NCBI RefSeq assembly: GCF_001424425.1
Contig: NZ_LMPT01000019.1
Location: 140,013 to 204,012 of the forward strand
From: Acidovorax sp. Leaf191
GTDB lineage: Bacteria; Pseudomonadota; Gammaproteobacteria; Burkholderiales; Burkholderiaceae_C
Direction of reading: 5' to 3'
DNA length: 64,000 nt
The position numbers and the translations under genes were made by a program. Positions 27,062 through 36,290 of this stretch are shown here, piece by piece (position 1 is the stretch's first letter; every line of letters begins with the position of its first letter). The notes under the pieces were generated by a model. The model was not told where the DNA came from and did no database searches. It was given only the letters and a program-made list of their open reading frames with translations.

Positions 27062-27171
27062 GGCTCCCAGAGCGAAAACCGCTACTCAAGCGACGCAGGC
27101 GAAGCCAATCCGCCGGATCAGCACGCCTGGATGCGCCAATGCCTACCAGCTGGCCGGCACCTGTCCCGCTC

Positions 27172-27837
27172 TCACCGGTGGCTCAGCCTGCGCACCGCCC
27201 AATCGCCCAGGCTCTGCACCGCCTGCACGAAGAAGATCAGCACCAGCACCACGGCCAGCATGATCTCGGGCAAGAAGCGCTGGTAGCCGTAGCGGATGCC
27301 CAGGTCGCCCAGGCCGCCGCCGCCGATGGCGCCGGCCATGGCGGAGTAGCCCGTCAGGCTCACGAAGGTAATGGTCAGGCCGGCGACGATGCCGGGCAGT
27401 GCCTCGGGCAGCAGCACCTTCCAGACGATCTGGCTGGTGGTGGCGCCCATGGCCTGGGCGGCTTCGACCAGGCCGTGGTCGACCTCGCGCAAGGCCGCTT
27501 CCACCAAGCGCGCCACGAACGGCGCGGCGGCGATGGTCAGGGGCACCACGGCCGCTGCCGTGCCGATGGACGAGCCGGTGATGAAGCGCGTGAACGGAAT
27601 GATGGCCACCAGCAAGATGATGAATGGCGTGGACCGCACGGCATTGACCAGCCAGCCCACGAGCTTGTTGGTGGGGCCGTTTTCCAGCACGCCGCCGTGG
27701 TCGGTCAAGCGCAGAAAGACGCCCAGCGGCACACCGATGAGGCCGCCGACGATGCCGGAGATGCCCACCATGATGAGCGTCTCCCACAGCGAGGACGCGA
27801 ACAGGTCAAGCATGGCGGGGGTGAAGTTGTTGAACAT
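27172..27837 (-). CDS. metI: Methionine ABC transporter permease
   Basis: This 221-residue inner-membrane permease has five membrane helices and the MetI-type EAA motif (EAAQAMGATTSQIVWKVLLP). VRSTPFIILLVAIIPFTRFI and GAIGGGGLGDLGIRYGY are family signatures. It lies 20 bases after metN in the same operon. ATG 27837 (MFNNFTPAMLDL) gives the normal MetI length. No metQ follows. Confidence 0.95.
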   Translation of the reverse strand: MFNNFTPAMLDLFASSLWETLIMVGISGIVGGLIGVPLGVFLRLTDHGGVLENGPTNKLVGWLVNAVRSTPFIILLVAIIPFTRFITGSSIGTAAAVVPLTIAAAPFVARLVEAALREVDHGLVEAAQAMGATTSQIVWKVLLPEALPGIVAGLTITFVSLTGYSAMAGAIGGGGLGDLGIRYGYQRFLPEIMLAVVLVLIFFVQAVQSLGDWAVRRLSHR

Positions 27838-27857
27838 GGGTCGTAGTCCTTTGCTGT

Positions 27858-28904
27858 TCACGCCGCCACGGCGACTTCTTCGACCTCGACACCGCCCGCG
27901 CGCAGGTGCGCCACGGCGCCCGACAGGCGCTCTGCCTCGCCGCTCGCGTACACGGCCAGCGAGCCGAAGGTCTCGTCCTGGATCTCGTCCACCTGGCCGT
28001 GCAGGATGCTCATGTCCACGCCGAACTCGCGGATCAGCTGCGACAGGATGGGCTGGTAGGCGCTCTCCCCCGCGTACGACAGGCGCAGCAGCCGGCCCGT
28101 GCGCCCGGCGCCCAGCTGGCTGGCGAGCTTGCGCACGTGGCCGAGCACGCTCGCGGGCAGCTCTTGCGGCAAGATCTCGTCGATCAGGCTTTGGGTGATG
28201 GGCTGCTGCGGGCGGGTGAAGACCTCCAGCACGCGGCCCTGCTCCACGATTCGGCCGGCCTCGATCACGGCCACGCGGTCGGCCACCTGCTTGATGACCT
28301 GCATCTGGTGCGTGATGAGCACGACGGTGAGGCCCAGCTCGCGGTTGACCTGGCGCAGCAGGTCGAGGATGGAGCGTGTGGTCTCCGGGTCCAGCGCCGA
28401 TGTAGCCTCGTCGCTCAGCAGCACCTTGGGCCGGCTGGCCAGCGCCCGCGCAATGCCCACGCGCTGCTTCTGGCCGCCGCTGATCTGCGCGGGGTAGCGG
28501 TCTGCCAGGGCCGACAGGCCCACCAGCTCCAGCAGCGGGTTCACGCGCTCGCGGATGGCCGCCTTGTCCATGCCGGCGAGCTCCAGCGGCAGCGCGGCGT
28601 TGTCGAACACAGTGCGCGACGACAGCAGGTTGAAATGCTGGAACACCATGCCGATGTCCCGGCGGGCTTCGCGCAGTTGCGCATCGTTCAGCTGGGTCAG
28701 GTCGCGGCCGTCCACGATGACCTGGCCGGTGGTCGGGCGGTTGAGCAGGTTGATGACGCGCACCAGCGAGCTTTTGCCGGCGCCGCTCTTGCCGATGATG
28801 CCGAACACTTCGCCGGACGTGATGTGCAGGTCGATGCCCTTCAAGGCCTCGACCGGGCCTTGTGAGCCCTGGTAGGTTTGGGTGATACCCCGTAAGTCGA
28901 TCAT
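27858..28904 (-). CDS. metN: Methionine ABC transporter ATP-binding protein
   Basis: This 348-residue ATPase has Walker [10 protein letters not shown], signature [14 protein letters not shown], Walker [13 protein letters not shown], and a C-terminal NIL domain (about 270-345, [18 protein letters not shown]) that binds methionine and shuts the transporter down. ATG 28904 ([13 protein letters not shown]) is chosen over a longer frame. It forms the MetNI importer, and would need a MetQ receptor such as the one at the left edge of the window. Confidence 0.95.
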   Translation of the reverse strand: MIDLRGITQTYQGSQGPVEALKGIDLHITSGEVFGIIGKSGAGKSSLVRVINLLNRPTTGQVIVDGRDLTQLNDAQLREARRDIGMVFQHFNLLSSRTVFDNAALPLELAGMDKAAIRERVNPLLELVGLSALADRYPAQISGGQKQRVGIARALASRPKVLLSDEATSALDPETTRSILDLLRQVNRELGLTVVLITHQMQVIKQVADRVAVIEAGRIVEQGRVLEVFTRPQQPITQSLIDEILPQELPASVLGHVRKLASQLGAGRTGRLLRLSYAGESAYQPILSQLIREFGVDMSILHGQVDEIQDETFGSLAVYASGEAERLSGAVAHLRAGGVEVEEVAVAA

Positions 28905-29173
28905 GAAAACGCCGGAGCGCCGCACAGGCTGTTGTCAACCCGCCGCGGCGCCCATGTCAGTGAAAAAAGGGATGCAGGAAATGTATCGGCGAAGCCTCAT
29001 ATCTCAAACGATCAAAAAATCGATTGGTTAGACCTGCTGCTTATATAGTGAGTGGTAAGGACCCCATCACGCTATCTAATCGATAGCACCTACCGCTGAC
29101 CAGACGCGCGGCAGCGGCCATTTTTACCCCACTACCCCTGCTTGCCGCCTTGGCGCGGTAGCGGGCAACGCCC
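28905..29173. other. Upstream region of metNI
   Basis: This non-coding stretch is clearly AT-richer than its neighbours. It contains ATCGATTGGTTAGA and, about 40 bases on, TCTAATCGAT, an imperfect inverted pair that could be a regulator site for metNI. No S-adenosylmethionine riboswitch-like structure was recognised. Confidence 0.4.
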
Positions 29174-31252
29174 CTACTTTGGCGCCTGTTCGCTGGACCC
29201 CATCACCGCCAGCACCTTGGTCACGAGCGCCTGGGCATCAAACGGCTTGACCAGCAGTTCCATCTGCGCTCCCAGGAACTGCGGATTCATCGCGGCCTGC
29301 TCGGCGTAGCCGGTCATGAGAATGACCTTGATGGCCGGCAGCTTCTCGCGCGCGTAGTCGGCCACCTGTCGGCCGTTGGGCCCGGGCAGCCCCACGTCGG
29401 ACAGCAGCAAATCGAAGTGCACGGCACCCGACAGCAAGGCCATGGCCGCGCTGCCCGATGCGGCCTCCATCACGTAAAAGCCGTTGTCGCGCAGCAGCTC
29501 CACGGCCAGTGCGCGCACGGTGTCGTCGTCTTCCACCACCAGGGCCGAGTCCGGGCGGCGCGGGCTGGTGAGCGGGGTGGGCGGCTCTGCACGCTCGGCC
29601 GCCACTTCGTCGCGGGACCGGCAAAAGTACAGCGACACGCGCGTGCCCTGCCCCACGGTGCTCTCCAGCACCGCCATGCCGCCGGACTGCCGCATGAAGC
29701 CGTAGATCATCGACAGCCCCAGACCCGTGCCCTGCCCCAGCGGCTTGGTCGTGAAGAACGGGTCGAACGCGCGGGCCATCACATCGGCCGGCATGCCGGT
29801 GCCGGTGTCGCTCACCGCCACGCGCACGTAGTCGCCAGCGTCCAGCCCCGGCACCGACGGCTCGCCCGAATCGCCCGAAACGCCCAGGTGCACGTTGTCG
29901 GCTGCAATGCGCAGGGTGCCGCGGTCGGGCATGGCGTCGCGGGCATTGATGCACAGGTTCAGCACCGCGTTGTCGAACTGGTGCACATCCGTGTAGGCCG
30001 GCCACAGGTCCGGCTGCAGCGACATCTGCAGCGTGATGTTCTCGCCGCAGGTGCTGCGCACGATGGTCTCCAGGCTGCTCAGCGACTCCGAGAGGTCCAC
30101 CGCGCGTGAGTCGAGCGGCTGGCGGCGCGAGAACGCCAGCAGCCGCTGCGTGAGCGCCGCTGCGCGCTTGGCGGCGGCCAGGCCGGCGTCGATGTACTTG
30201 CCCGCCTCTTCCTCGCGGCCCTGGGCAATGCGCTGGCGGATGATCTGCAGCGGCAGGACGATGCCCTGCAGCATGTTGTTCAGGTCGTGCGCAATGCCGC
30301 CCGTGAGCTGCCCCAGCGCCTCCATCTTCTGGCTCTGGCGCAGTTGTTCTTCGGCGCTGCGCAAGGCCTCGGCCTGGGCGCGCTCCTCGGTCACGTCGCG
30401 GCCCACGGCCTGCACGAAGCCATCGGCCGGCGCGGCGGTCCAGGCCACCCAGCGGTCGGTGCCGTCACGGTGGCGGTAGCGCAGCGTGCCCTGGCGCTTG
30501 GGCGCGCCCTTTTGCAGCGAATGGAGCTCGCGCACCAACGTGGGCTCGTCCTCCGGGTGGGCAAAGGCCTGCACGGGCCGGCCCACGGTTTCTTGCTCCG
30601 TCCAGCCCAGCACCGAGGTCCAGGCCGGGTTCACCGCCACGATGTGGCCGTCGAAGCGCGTCACCATCAGCAGCGCATCCGATCCCAGCCACAGCCGGTT
30701 GCGGTCGGCCGTGCGTTCGGCCACCTGCTGCTCCAGCGACGCAGCGGCCTCGCGCAGGCGCCGCTCTGCCGCCACCTTGCCGGTGGTTTCGATCACGGTG
30801 TCCATCATGGCGACCACGGCGCCGTTGTCGTCGCGCACCGGGCTGTAGCAGAAGGTGAAGTACGCCTCTTCGCTGTAGCCGTGGCGGTTGATGGTGAGCG
30901 GAAAGTCCTCCACAAACGTGGACTCGCCCTGGAACGCCTTGTCCACGATGGGGGCGATCACGTCCCACACCTCGCTCCACACCTCCTGCACCGGGCGACC
31001 CAGCGCGTCGGGCTTGTCGCCCAGGATGGTGCGGAATGCATCGTTGTAGAAGCAGTAGCGGTGCTCGCCCCACATCAGGCACTTGGGAAAGTCCGACGCC
31101 AGCACCATTTCCACCGCAAACAGCAAGGCACGCGGCCAGCCTTGCACCGGGCCGAGCGGATGGCCCGACCAGTCATGGCGCCGGATCTGAGCGCTCATCA
31201 CGCCCGAGGCGCGCGGGAAGCCAACGGGTGCAGGCAAAAGGGAATCGGTCAT
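29174..31252 (-). CDS. Hybrid sensor histidine kinase (PAS-PAS-HisKA-HATPase-REC)
   Basis: This 692-residue cytoplasmic kinase has no membrane segment. A first PAS-like domain (about 40-160, WGEHRYCFYNDAFRTILGDK), a second PAS (about 190-290, DGHIVAVNPAWTSVLGWTEQ), the HisKA helix with H322 (GGIAHDLNNMLQGI), the ATPase (LNLCINARDAMPDRG, VSDTGTGMPADVM, GQGTGLGLSMIYGF) and a C-terminal receiver (LVVEDDDTVRALAVELL, LLLSDVGLPGPNG) follow in order. It would sense a soluble or light/redox signal through its PAS domains. No separate response regulator is adjacent. Confidence 0.93.
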   Translation of the reverse strand: MTDSLLPAPVGFPRASGVMSAQIRRHDWSGHPLGPVQGWPRALLFAVEMVLASDFPKCLMWGEHRYCFYNDAFRTILGDKPDALGRPVQEVWSEVWDVIAPIVDKAFQGESTFVEDFPLTINRHGYSEEAYFTFCYSPVRDDNGAVVAMMDTVIETTGKVAAERRLREAAASLEQQVAERTADRNRLWLGSDALLMVTRFDGHIVAVNPAWTSVLGWTEQETVGRPVQAFAHPEDEPTLVRELHSLQKGAPKRQGTLRYRHRDGTDRWVAWTAAPADGFVQAVGRDVTEERAQAEALRSAEEQLRQSQKMEALGQLTGGIAHDLNNMLQGIVLPLQIIRQRIAQGREEEAGKYIDAGLAAAKRAAALTQRLLAFSRRQPLDSRAVDLSESLSSLETIVRSTCGENITLQMSLQPDLWPAYTDVHQFDNAVLNLCINARDAMPDRGTLRIAADNVHLGVSGDSGEPSVPGLDAGDYVRVAVSDTGTGMPADVMARAFDPFFTTKPLGQGTGLGLSMIYGFMRQSGGMAVLESTVGQGTRVSLYFCRSRDEVAAERAEPPTPLTSPRRPDSALVVEDDDTVRALAVELLRDNGFYVMEAASGSAAMALLSGAVHFDLLLSDVGLPGPNGRQVADYAREKLPAIKVILMTGYAEQAAMNPQFLGAQMELLVKPFDAQALVTKVLAVMGSSEQAPK

Positions 31253-31478
31253 GGCAAAAAGATGGCGGCCCGGTGTCTGACTCTTGGTGGGGTATCCATG
31301 GTGGTACGGGGGGCGTGCGGGCTGCGTTCAGGGGCGCCGCAGGCACGCCGCGTCGGGCGGGCAACCCGCCGCACGCGGCTTCTTGGGAGTCTACAAGCGA
31401 AACCGCTCCGGGCAGAAGTCCCTGGAAAGCCTGCCCGAACGCGAGGCTCAAGCCGGCGCGAGCCGCCCTTCGGACGCC

Positions 31479-32678
31479 TCAGGCGCCCGCAGCCGCCGCG
31501 CCCCGTGCCTGCACCCGGCGCGACACCAGCAGCCCCAGCACGAACACTCCCAGGGCCGCCACCGAGAACACGGGCGGCAGCCAGCCCCGGTCGACGCTGA
31601 ACGCCACGATCAAGACACCCGTGGACTGGCCCAGGAAGAGCAGGCACGCGAACATGGTCACCGCTGTGCCCCGCGCCTGCGGTGCCATCTGCGTGGCCTG
31701 CACCTGCAGCGTGTTGTGCAGCATGTAAAAGCCGATGCCCGCCATGAAGCAACCCAGCATCGCCCAGCCCACCGCCGGGGCCCAGGCCAGCGACAGCAGG
31801 CCCACGGCGATCAGCGTGGCGCCCGTGAGGGCCAGGCCCCGCTCACCCAGCGCGGCCAGCCAGCGGCGCGCGAACACGCTGTAGATCAGGCCGCCCACGC
31901 CGTACAGCACCATCACGCCCCCGGCTGCGGCGGCCGACAGGCCAAAGCCGTCGACCATGCGCGCGGGCACGAAGGCCAGCGTGCCGAACGCGAGCGCCCC
32001 CTCGATGGCCACCACCGCCAGTACCCATCGCACACGCTCGATCCGCAGCAGGGCCAGGGTGCCCGCCAGGTAGTTGGCCAGCGAGAAGGCGGGTGCGCCT
32101 GGCACCGCAGCAGGCCGCAGCGCCCCGCTGGCCCGCGCGTGGCGCAGCAGCAACGTGGCGGCGGCAAAGAACAGCACGGCCAATGCGCCCAGCGCGGCGC
32201 GCCAGCCCAGGGTTTCGGTGGCAAAGCCGCCAAACCACTGGCCCGCCATCATCCCGGTGACGGTGGCCACCATGAGGCGCGCCAGGGTCTCCTGGCGCTG
32301 CTCGTAGGCCACCTCGTCACCGATCCAGGCCATCGACAACGGGATGATCCCCGCCGCCGCCGCCCCCATAGCGGCGCGCGCCACCACCAGCAGCGTGAAG
32401 CTTTGCGCCAGTGCGGTGACGGCACTGAACACCGCGCAGGCCGCCGTGGCGCCGATGATCACGCGCACCTTGCCGATGCGGTCGCCCAGCGGGCCGTACA
32501 CCAACTGCAGCACGCCGTACGCCACGGCGAACGCCGCGATCACGGCCGATGCATCGCCGGTGGTGATTTGGTATTCGAGGGACAGTGCGACCAGCATCGG
32601 GTCGCACACGCGCATGGACGCCATGCTGCAAAAGGCCGCCAGGCTGATCAGCCGCAGCATCGTCGAGGAAGAGGTCAT
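31479..32678 (-). CDS. MFS transporter (drug/metabolite efflux type)
   Basis: This 399-residue protein has twelve predicted helices. The MFS motif after helix 2 is visible (YGPLGDRIGKVRVIIGATAA) and its second-half counterpart is weaker (FARRWLAALGERGLALTGAT). It resembles YajR/EmrD-like efflux permeases. It is monocistronic. The substrate cannot be inferred. Confidence 0.88.
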   Translation of the reverse strand: MTSSSTMLRLISLAAFCSMASMRVCDPMLVALSLEYQITTGDASAVIAAFAVAYGVLQLVYGPLGDRIGKVRVIIGATAACAVFSAVTALAQSFTLLVVARAAMGAAAAGIIPLSMAWIGDEVAYEQRQETLARLMVATVTGMMAGQWFGGFATETLGWRAALGALAVLFFAAATLLLRHARASGALRPAAVPGAPAFSLANYLAGTLALLRIERVRWVLAVVAIEGALAFGTLAFVPARMVDGFGLSAAAAGGVMVLYGVGGLIYSVFARRWLAALGERGLALTGATLIAVGLLSLAWAPAVGWAMLGCFMAGIGFYMLHNTLQVQATQMAPQARGTAVTMFACLLFLGQSTGVLIVAFSVDRGWLPPVFSVAALGVFVLGLLVSRRVQARGAAAAGA

Positions 32679-32810
32679 GGGACCCGATTGTGGTGCGGCT
32701 GGCGCGAGTGCGCTGGTTCAAGGCGCTATGCACCCCAGGGCTTGAAGGTCGGGACCGCGGCTTGATCGATGGCTTGAACCCTTCGCGGAGCGGGTGCGCT
32801 CGGAGCGGCG

Positions 32811-32905
32811 CTGCGACAGGCTCATCGCGAACGGGCGGGGATGGCCCTCGGCCGATGACCACTGACCCCCGACCCTTCACCGTTCGGGCTGAGCTTGTCG
32901 AAGCC
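32811..32905. repeat. GTTCGGGCTGAGCTTGTCGAAG-type repeat, inverted pair
   Basis: CGTTCGGGCTGAGCTTGTCG (from 32881) and a degenerate inverted copy (CGACAGGCTCATCGCGAACG, from 32814) face each other across about 50 bases and could fold into a stem. The same unit recurs twice near 63.6 kb. The 303-base gap 32679-32981 holds nothing else that I can support. Confidence 0.7.
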
Positions 32906-32981
32906 TCGCAGTGCGCCCCACCAAGCCCCCCCGAAAAGCGAGGAGGCCTGCTTCACGACGAAAGCGTCGCAGACGTCTCGC

Positions 32982-33935
32982 TCAGCCCTTGCCCACATTG
33001 AAGCTCGTATCGAACGTGCCCCGCACATCGAGCCGCTGCTTGATGAGCCCGGCCGCCAGGTAGAAGTCGGCCGTCTTCTGCTGGTCCGCCAGCACCTGCG
33101 CGTCGATGTCCTGCCAGCGGGTGGCACGGCGGTCGAACTGTAGCTGCGCGGCGTCCGCCGGGATGCCGATGATGCGGGCGAGCGACTGGCCAAAAGACTT
33201 GGAATTCTGGTAGGACCAGACCTGCGCCCTTGCCACGCGCTCCTTGAAGTCCTGCAGCACGGCGCGCTTTTCGGCCAGCGCCGCGTCGGTGGCGGCCAGG
33301 AAAGACAGGCCCGTCCACAGCCCCCGGCCGCTGACCAGCACGCGCGCATGGCCGTTGGTTTCGGCCAGTGCGGTGTAAGGCTCCCACGTGGCCCAGGCGT
33401 CCACCGAGCCCTGCGTGAGCGCGAGCTTGGCGTCCGGTGGCGGGATGAAGCGCAGTTGAACGTCGTCGGCCTTGAGCCCGGCGGATTCCAGCACTTTGAG
33501 CGTGACGAAGTGGCCGATGGAGCCGCGGTTGGTGGCGATGCTCTTGCCCTTGAGGTCGGCCGCCGTCTTGAGCGGCGAATTGGGTGCCACCAGCACGGCG
33601 GTGCCGTAAGCGTCCGACCGGTTGGCCGCAAACGCCTTGACCCGGCTGCCCGCGGCCAGGGTGAACAGCAGCGGCGCATCGCCGATGGGTCCGAAATCCA
33701 CGGCGTTGGCGTTGAGCGCTTCGGCCAGCGGCGCGGCGGCCGGGAACTCGCTCCACTTGATGTCGTAGGGCAGGTTCTTCAGTTCGCCCGCAGCGTCGAG
33801 CAGGGCCTGCAGCCCGCCCTTCTGGTCGCCAGCGCGCAGCAACACGCGCTGCTGGGCGTGGGTGAGAACGGGCGAGAGGAACGAACTGGCGGCAACGGAG
33901 GCGGTCAGCAGATGGTGGAATTGGCGGCGCTGCAT
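32982..33935 (-). CDS. Sulfonate-type ABC transporter substrate-binding protein (orphan)
   Basis: This is a 317-residue SsuA/TauA-like periplasmic receptor. A signal peptide (MQRRQFHHLLTASVAASSFL) precedes the binding fold (VDFGPIGDAPLLFTLAAGSR, LKGKSIATNRGSIGHFVTLK, GSVDAWATWEPYTALAE). No permease or ATPase is beside it. A conserved upstream element at 34009-34049 gives it its own promoter region, although it lies behind the aldolase operon. The ligand is inferred to be an organosulfonate. Confidence 0.85.
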   Translation of the reverse strand: MQRRQFHHLLTASVAASSFLSPVLTHAQQRVLLRAGDQKGGLQALLDAAGELKNLPYDIKWSEFPAAAPLAEALNANAVDFGPIGDAPLLFTLAAGSRVKAFAANRSDAYGTAVLVAPNSPLKTAADLKGKSIATNRGSIGHFVTLKVLESAGLKADDVQLRFIPPPDAKLALTQGSVDAWATWEPYTALAETNGHARVLVSGRGLWTGLSFLAATDAALAEKRAVLQDFKERVARAQVWSYQNSKSFGQSLARIIGIPADAAQLQFDRRATRWQDIDAQVLADQQKTADFYLAAGLIKQRLDVRGTFDTSFNVGKG

Positions 33936-34008
33936 GGTGTGAGTGATGGGAAGGGTTGCAATATCGAAAAGACGCTTGCGGCCATTGCACCACCCGGCCC
34001 CCGCATCG

Positions 34009-34049
34009 CCAACGAAGCCTTGCGACCATCCATATGCGGTTTTCGCATG
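34009..34049 (-). promoter_or_regulatory. Shared sulfur-type upstream element A
   Basis: On the minus strand this reads GCGAAAACCGCATATGG, then about 10 bases, then GCTTCGTTGG. The CTTCGTT box lies 75 bases upstream of the receptor start at 33935. The same layout recurs at three other starts in the window (37.2, 44.1 and 58.2 kb). Confidence 0.55.
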
Positions 34050-34095
34050 CAGGCACTGGCCGCGTGCGGACCCTGCCCGCCCGCGCGACCTGGCA

Positions 34096-35139
34096 TCAGT
34101 ACCCGCGCGCCCCGTCCACCACGTCTTGCAGCGGCTCCCCCGCCACATGGCGCGCCAGGTTGGCCACGAATTTGCGGGCCGTGAACTGCGCCGCGCCCTG
34201 CGCCGCCCACGACACATGGGGCGTGAGCCGCACGCGCGGGTGGGTGTACAGCGGGTGGCCGTCGGGCAGCGGCTCGGGGTCCGTCACGTCCAGCGTGGCG
34301 CCCGCCAGGCGGCCGCTGTCCAGCGCATGCAGCAGCGCCTGCTGGTCCACGAGCGCTCCGCGCGCAATGTTCACCAGGTGCAGCCCGGGTCTGGCATGCG
34401 CCAGGGTGGCGGCGTTGATGAGGTGGTAGGTCTGCGCGGTGATCGGCAGGGCCAGCACCAGGTGGTCCGAGGCCGCGAGCAGCTGCTCGATGGAGGGGGC
34501 GGTGCGCACACCATCATCGCCCTGCACATCCGCCCCGCCGCGGCGCAGCACCGTGACCTGCATGCCGAAGGCCTGCGCCAGCCGCGCCACCTCGCGCCCG
34601 ATGGCTCCGTAGCCCGCGATGCCCAGCGCCCGGCCCTGCAGCGTGCCGGGCAGGTGCTGGTCCACCCGCGCAAAGGTCTCGCGCCACGGCCCGGCGCCCG
34701 ACACCTGCAGCGTGTCCCATGCGCGCTGGTGCGTCAGCAGCGCGGTCAGCACGTACTCGGCAATGGGCACGGCCGCCACGCCGCGCGAGCAGGTCACCTG
34801 CGGCACCTGCAGCAGCCAGGGCGGAAAGAAGTCGATGCCGGCGGACGCCACGTGCACCCATTTCAGCCGCCCGGGCCAGCCTGCGGGGGCGGTGGCCGGC
34901 GCATGGCGCCAGCCGTTGCGCGGGCCGGTGAAGAGGATGTCCACGTCGGCAGCGCGCTCCCAGGCGGGCACGTCGGCGTCGTCGGCGGCCAGCACCACGG
35001 GCAGGCCCGCGCCCGCCACCAGCGCGTCGGCCTCGGGCCCTGTCTGGTTGAGAACGACCCAGCGGTCGGCATCGGCCTTTTCGTCACGTGCATCGACGTT
35101 CCCGCTGCCAGGGTCATGCGCAGCCAGCACCGCGCTCAT
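34096..35139 (-). CDS. D-2-hydroxyacid dehydrogenase
   Basis: This is a 347-residue NAD(P)-dependent dehydrogenase. The dinucleotide site is GIAGYGAIGREVARLAQAFG. The catalytic set is the arginine in NIARGALVDQQ, the glutamate in DVTDPEPLP and the histidine in LTPHVSWAAQG. It reduces or oxidises a 2-hydroxy acid in the cytoplasm. ATG 35139 overlaps the stop of the acyl-CoA dehydrogenase-like gene. It is the last gene of the aldolase operon. Confidence 0.9.
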   Translation of the reverse strand: MSAVLAAHDPGSGNVDARDEKADADRWVVLNQTGPEADALVAGAGLPVVLAADDADVPAWERAADVDILFTGPRNGWRHAPATAPAGWPGRLKWVHVASAGIDFFPPWLLQVPQVTCSRGVAAVPIAEYVLTALLTHQRAWDTLQVSGAGPWRETFARVDQHLPGTLQGRALGIAGYGAIGREVARLAQAFGMQVTVLRRGGADVQGDDGVRTAPSIEQLLAASDHLVLALPITAQTYHLINAATLAHARPGLHLVNIARGALVDQQALLHALDSGRLAGATLDVTDPEPLPDGHPLYTHPRVRLTPHVSWAAQGAAQFTARKFVANLARHVAGEPLQDVVDGARGY

Positions 35140-36290
35140 GCAGCCCCCACGGCCAGCGCCCGGCGGCCCGCGGCAACATAGGCGCTGTCGTCCTGCGGCG
35201 TGTGCACGCGGCCGCACAGCACATCGCGCAGGTGGCGCTCCAACGGGTTTTTGCGGGCCAGGCCGTGGTTGCTGGTCAGCTCCAGCGCGGCCTGCACGGC
35301 CTCGATGGCGTTGCGCGTGGCCTGGGCCTTCACCACACCGCTGTCCACGGTGGGCACCAGCGTGCCGGCATCCAGGTCGTGGGCCAGGCTGGCGATCAGG
35401 CGGTCGTTGGTGAGCAGCAGGCCTTCGATGCGGCCCACGGCCTCTTGCGCGCGGGGCAAGGTCGCCAGCGGCGCGCCCAGGCTGGCGGGCACGCGCTCCC
35501 GCAGAAACTGCACCAGCCAGTCGCGCGCGGCGCGTGCCACGCCGGTGTACAGCGCGGCCAGCATGACCGTCATCTCGGCCTGCATGGCGGGCTCGCCGCG
35601 GGCCCAGTCCTGCGGCAGGCGCAGGTCCAGCGCGTGTGCGTGGGGGATCAGCACATCGTGCAGATGCACATCGTGGCTGCCGCTGGCGCGCAGGCCCAGG
35701 TGGTCCCAGGTTTCCTCGATGCGGATGCCGGGCAGCCCCGCTCGCACCAGGAAGGCGCCGGTGCGCGGCGCGTCCTCGTCCGTGCGGGCCCACACCACGT
35801 ACCAACGCAGGATGGGCGCGCCGGTGGAATACACCTTGTGCCCGCTGATGCGCCAGCCCTCGGCCGTGTGCCGCGCCACCGTGGCCGGCAGGCCGCCGCG
35901 CGCGGGCGAGCCCAGCTCGGGCTCCACGCGCAGTGCGTTGATCAGCGACACCTCCTGCACCGATTCATTCACCAGTTGCTGCGCCAGTGCCGGCGGCCAG
36001 GGCGAGCCGGGGCGGCCCATGCCGCGCTGCTGGATGTACTGCATGGTCAGCACCAGCGCCGTGGCCGGGCAGCCCTGGCCGATGGCGCCGATCACCTCGG
36101 CCAGCTGCGCGGCCGACGCGCCCTGCCCGCCCAGCGACCGCGGCGCGGCCAGGGCCAGCAGGCCGGCCTGCTGCAGCCCGTAAAAGTTGGCGTGCGGAAA
36201 GCTCGCATCGCGGTCGTGCACCGCGGCGCGCGCACCGAACTCCACCGCCAGCGCGCGTGCGGCCTGCCCCCAGGTCAGTGGCGCATTCAC
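35136..36290 (-). CDS. Acyl-CoA dehydrogenase-fold flavoprotein (SfnB/DszC-like)
   Basis: This 384-residue flavoprotein has the acyl-CoA dehydrogenase fold (SLGGQGASAAQLAEVIGAIG, HTAEGWRISGHKVYSTGAPI, WDHLGLRASGSHDVHLHDV). Members of this branch include SfnB and DszC, which act on organosulfur compounds. The neighbouring sulfonate receptors favour such a role over fatty-acid oxidation. The start is GTG 36290, overlapping the aldolase stop as GTGA; no in-frame ATG fits. The substrate is an inference. Confidence 0.8.
   Translation of the reverse strand: MNAPLTWGQAARALAVEFGARAAVHDRDASFPHANFYGLQQAGLLALAAPRSLGGQGASAAQLAEVIGAIGQGCPATALVLTMQYIQQRGMGRPGSPWPPALAQQLVNESVQEVSLINALRVEPELGSPARGGLPATVARHTAEGWRISGHKVYSTGAPILRWYVVWARTDEDAPRTGAFLVRAGLPGIRIEETWDHLGLRASGSHDVHLHDVLIPHAHALDLRLPQDWARGEPAMQAEMTVMLAALYTGVARAARDWLVQFLRERVPASLGAPLATLPRAQEAVGRIEGLLLTNDRLIASLAHDLDAGTLVPTVDSGVVKAQATRNAIEAVQAALELTSNHGLARKNPLERHLRDVLCGRVHTPQDDSAYVAAGRRALAVGAA

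Noticed and set aside
28905..29173. S-adenosylmethionine riboswitch in front of metN
   Set aside because: No conserved SAM-riboswitch core could be recognised by eye; only an imperfect inverted repeat was seen.
35136..36290. Annotation as a fatty acyl-CoA dehydrogenase
   Set aside because: The fold matches, but the neighbours are sulfonate receptors, an aldolase and a hydroxyacid dehydrogenase; no thiolase, hydratase or CoA ligase is near.
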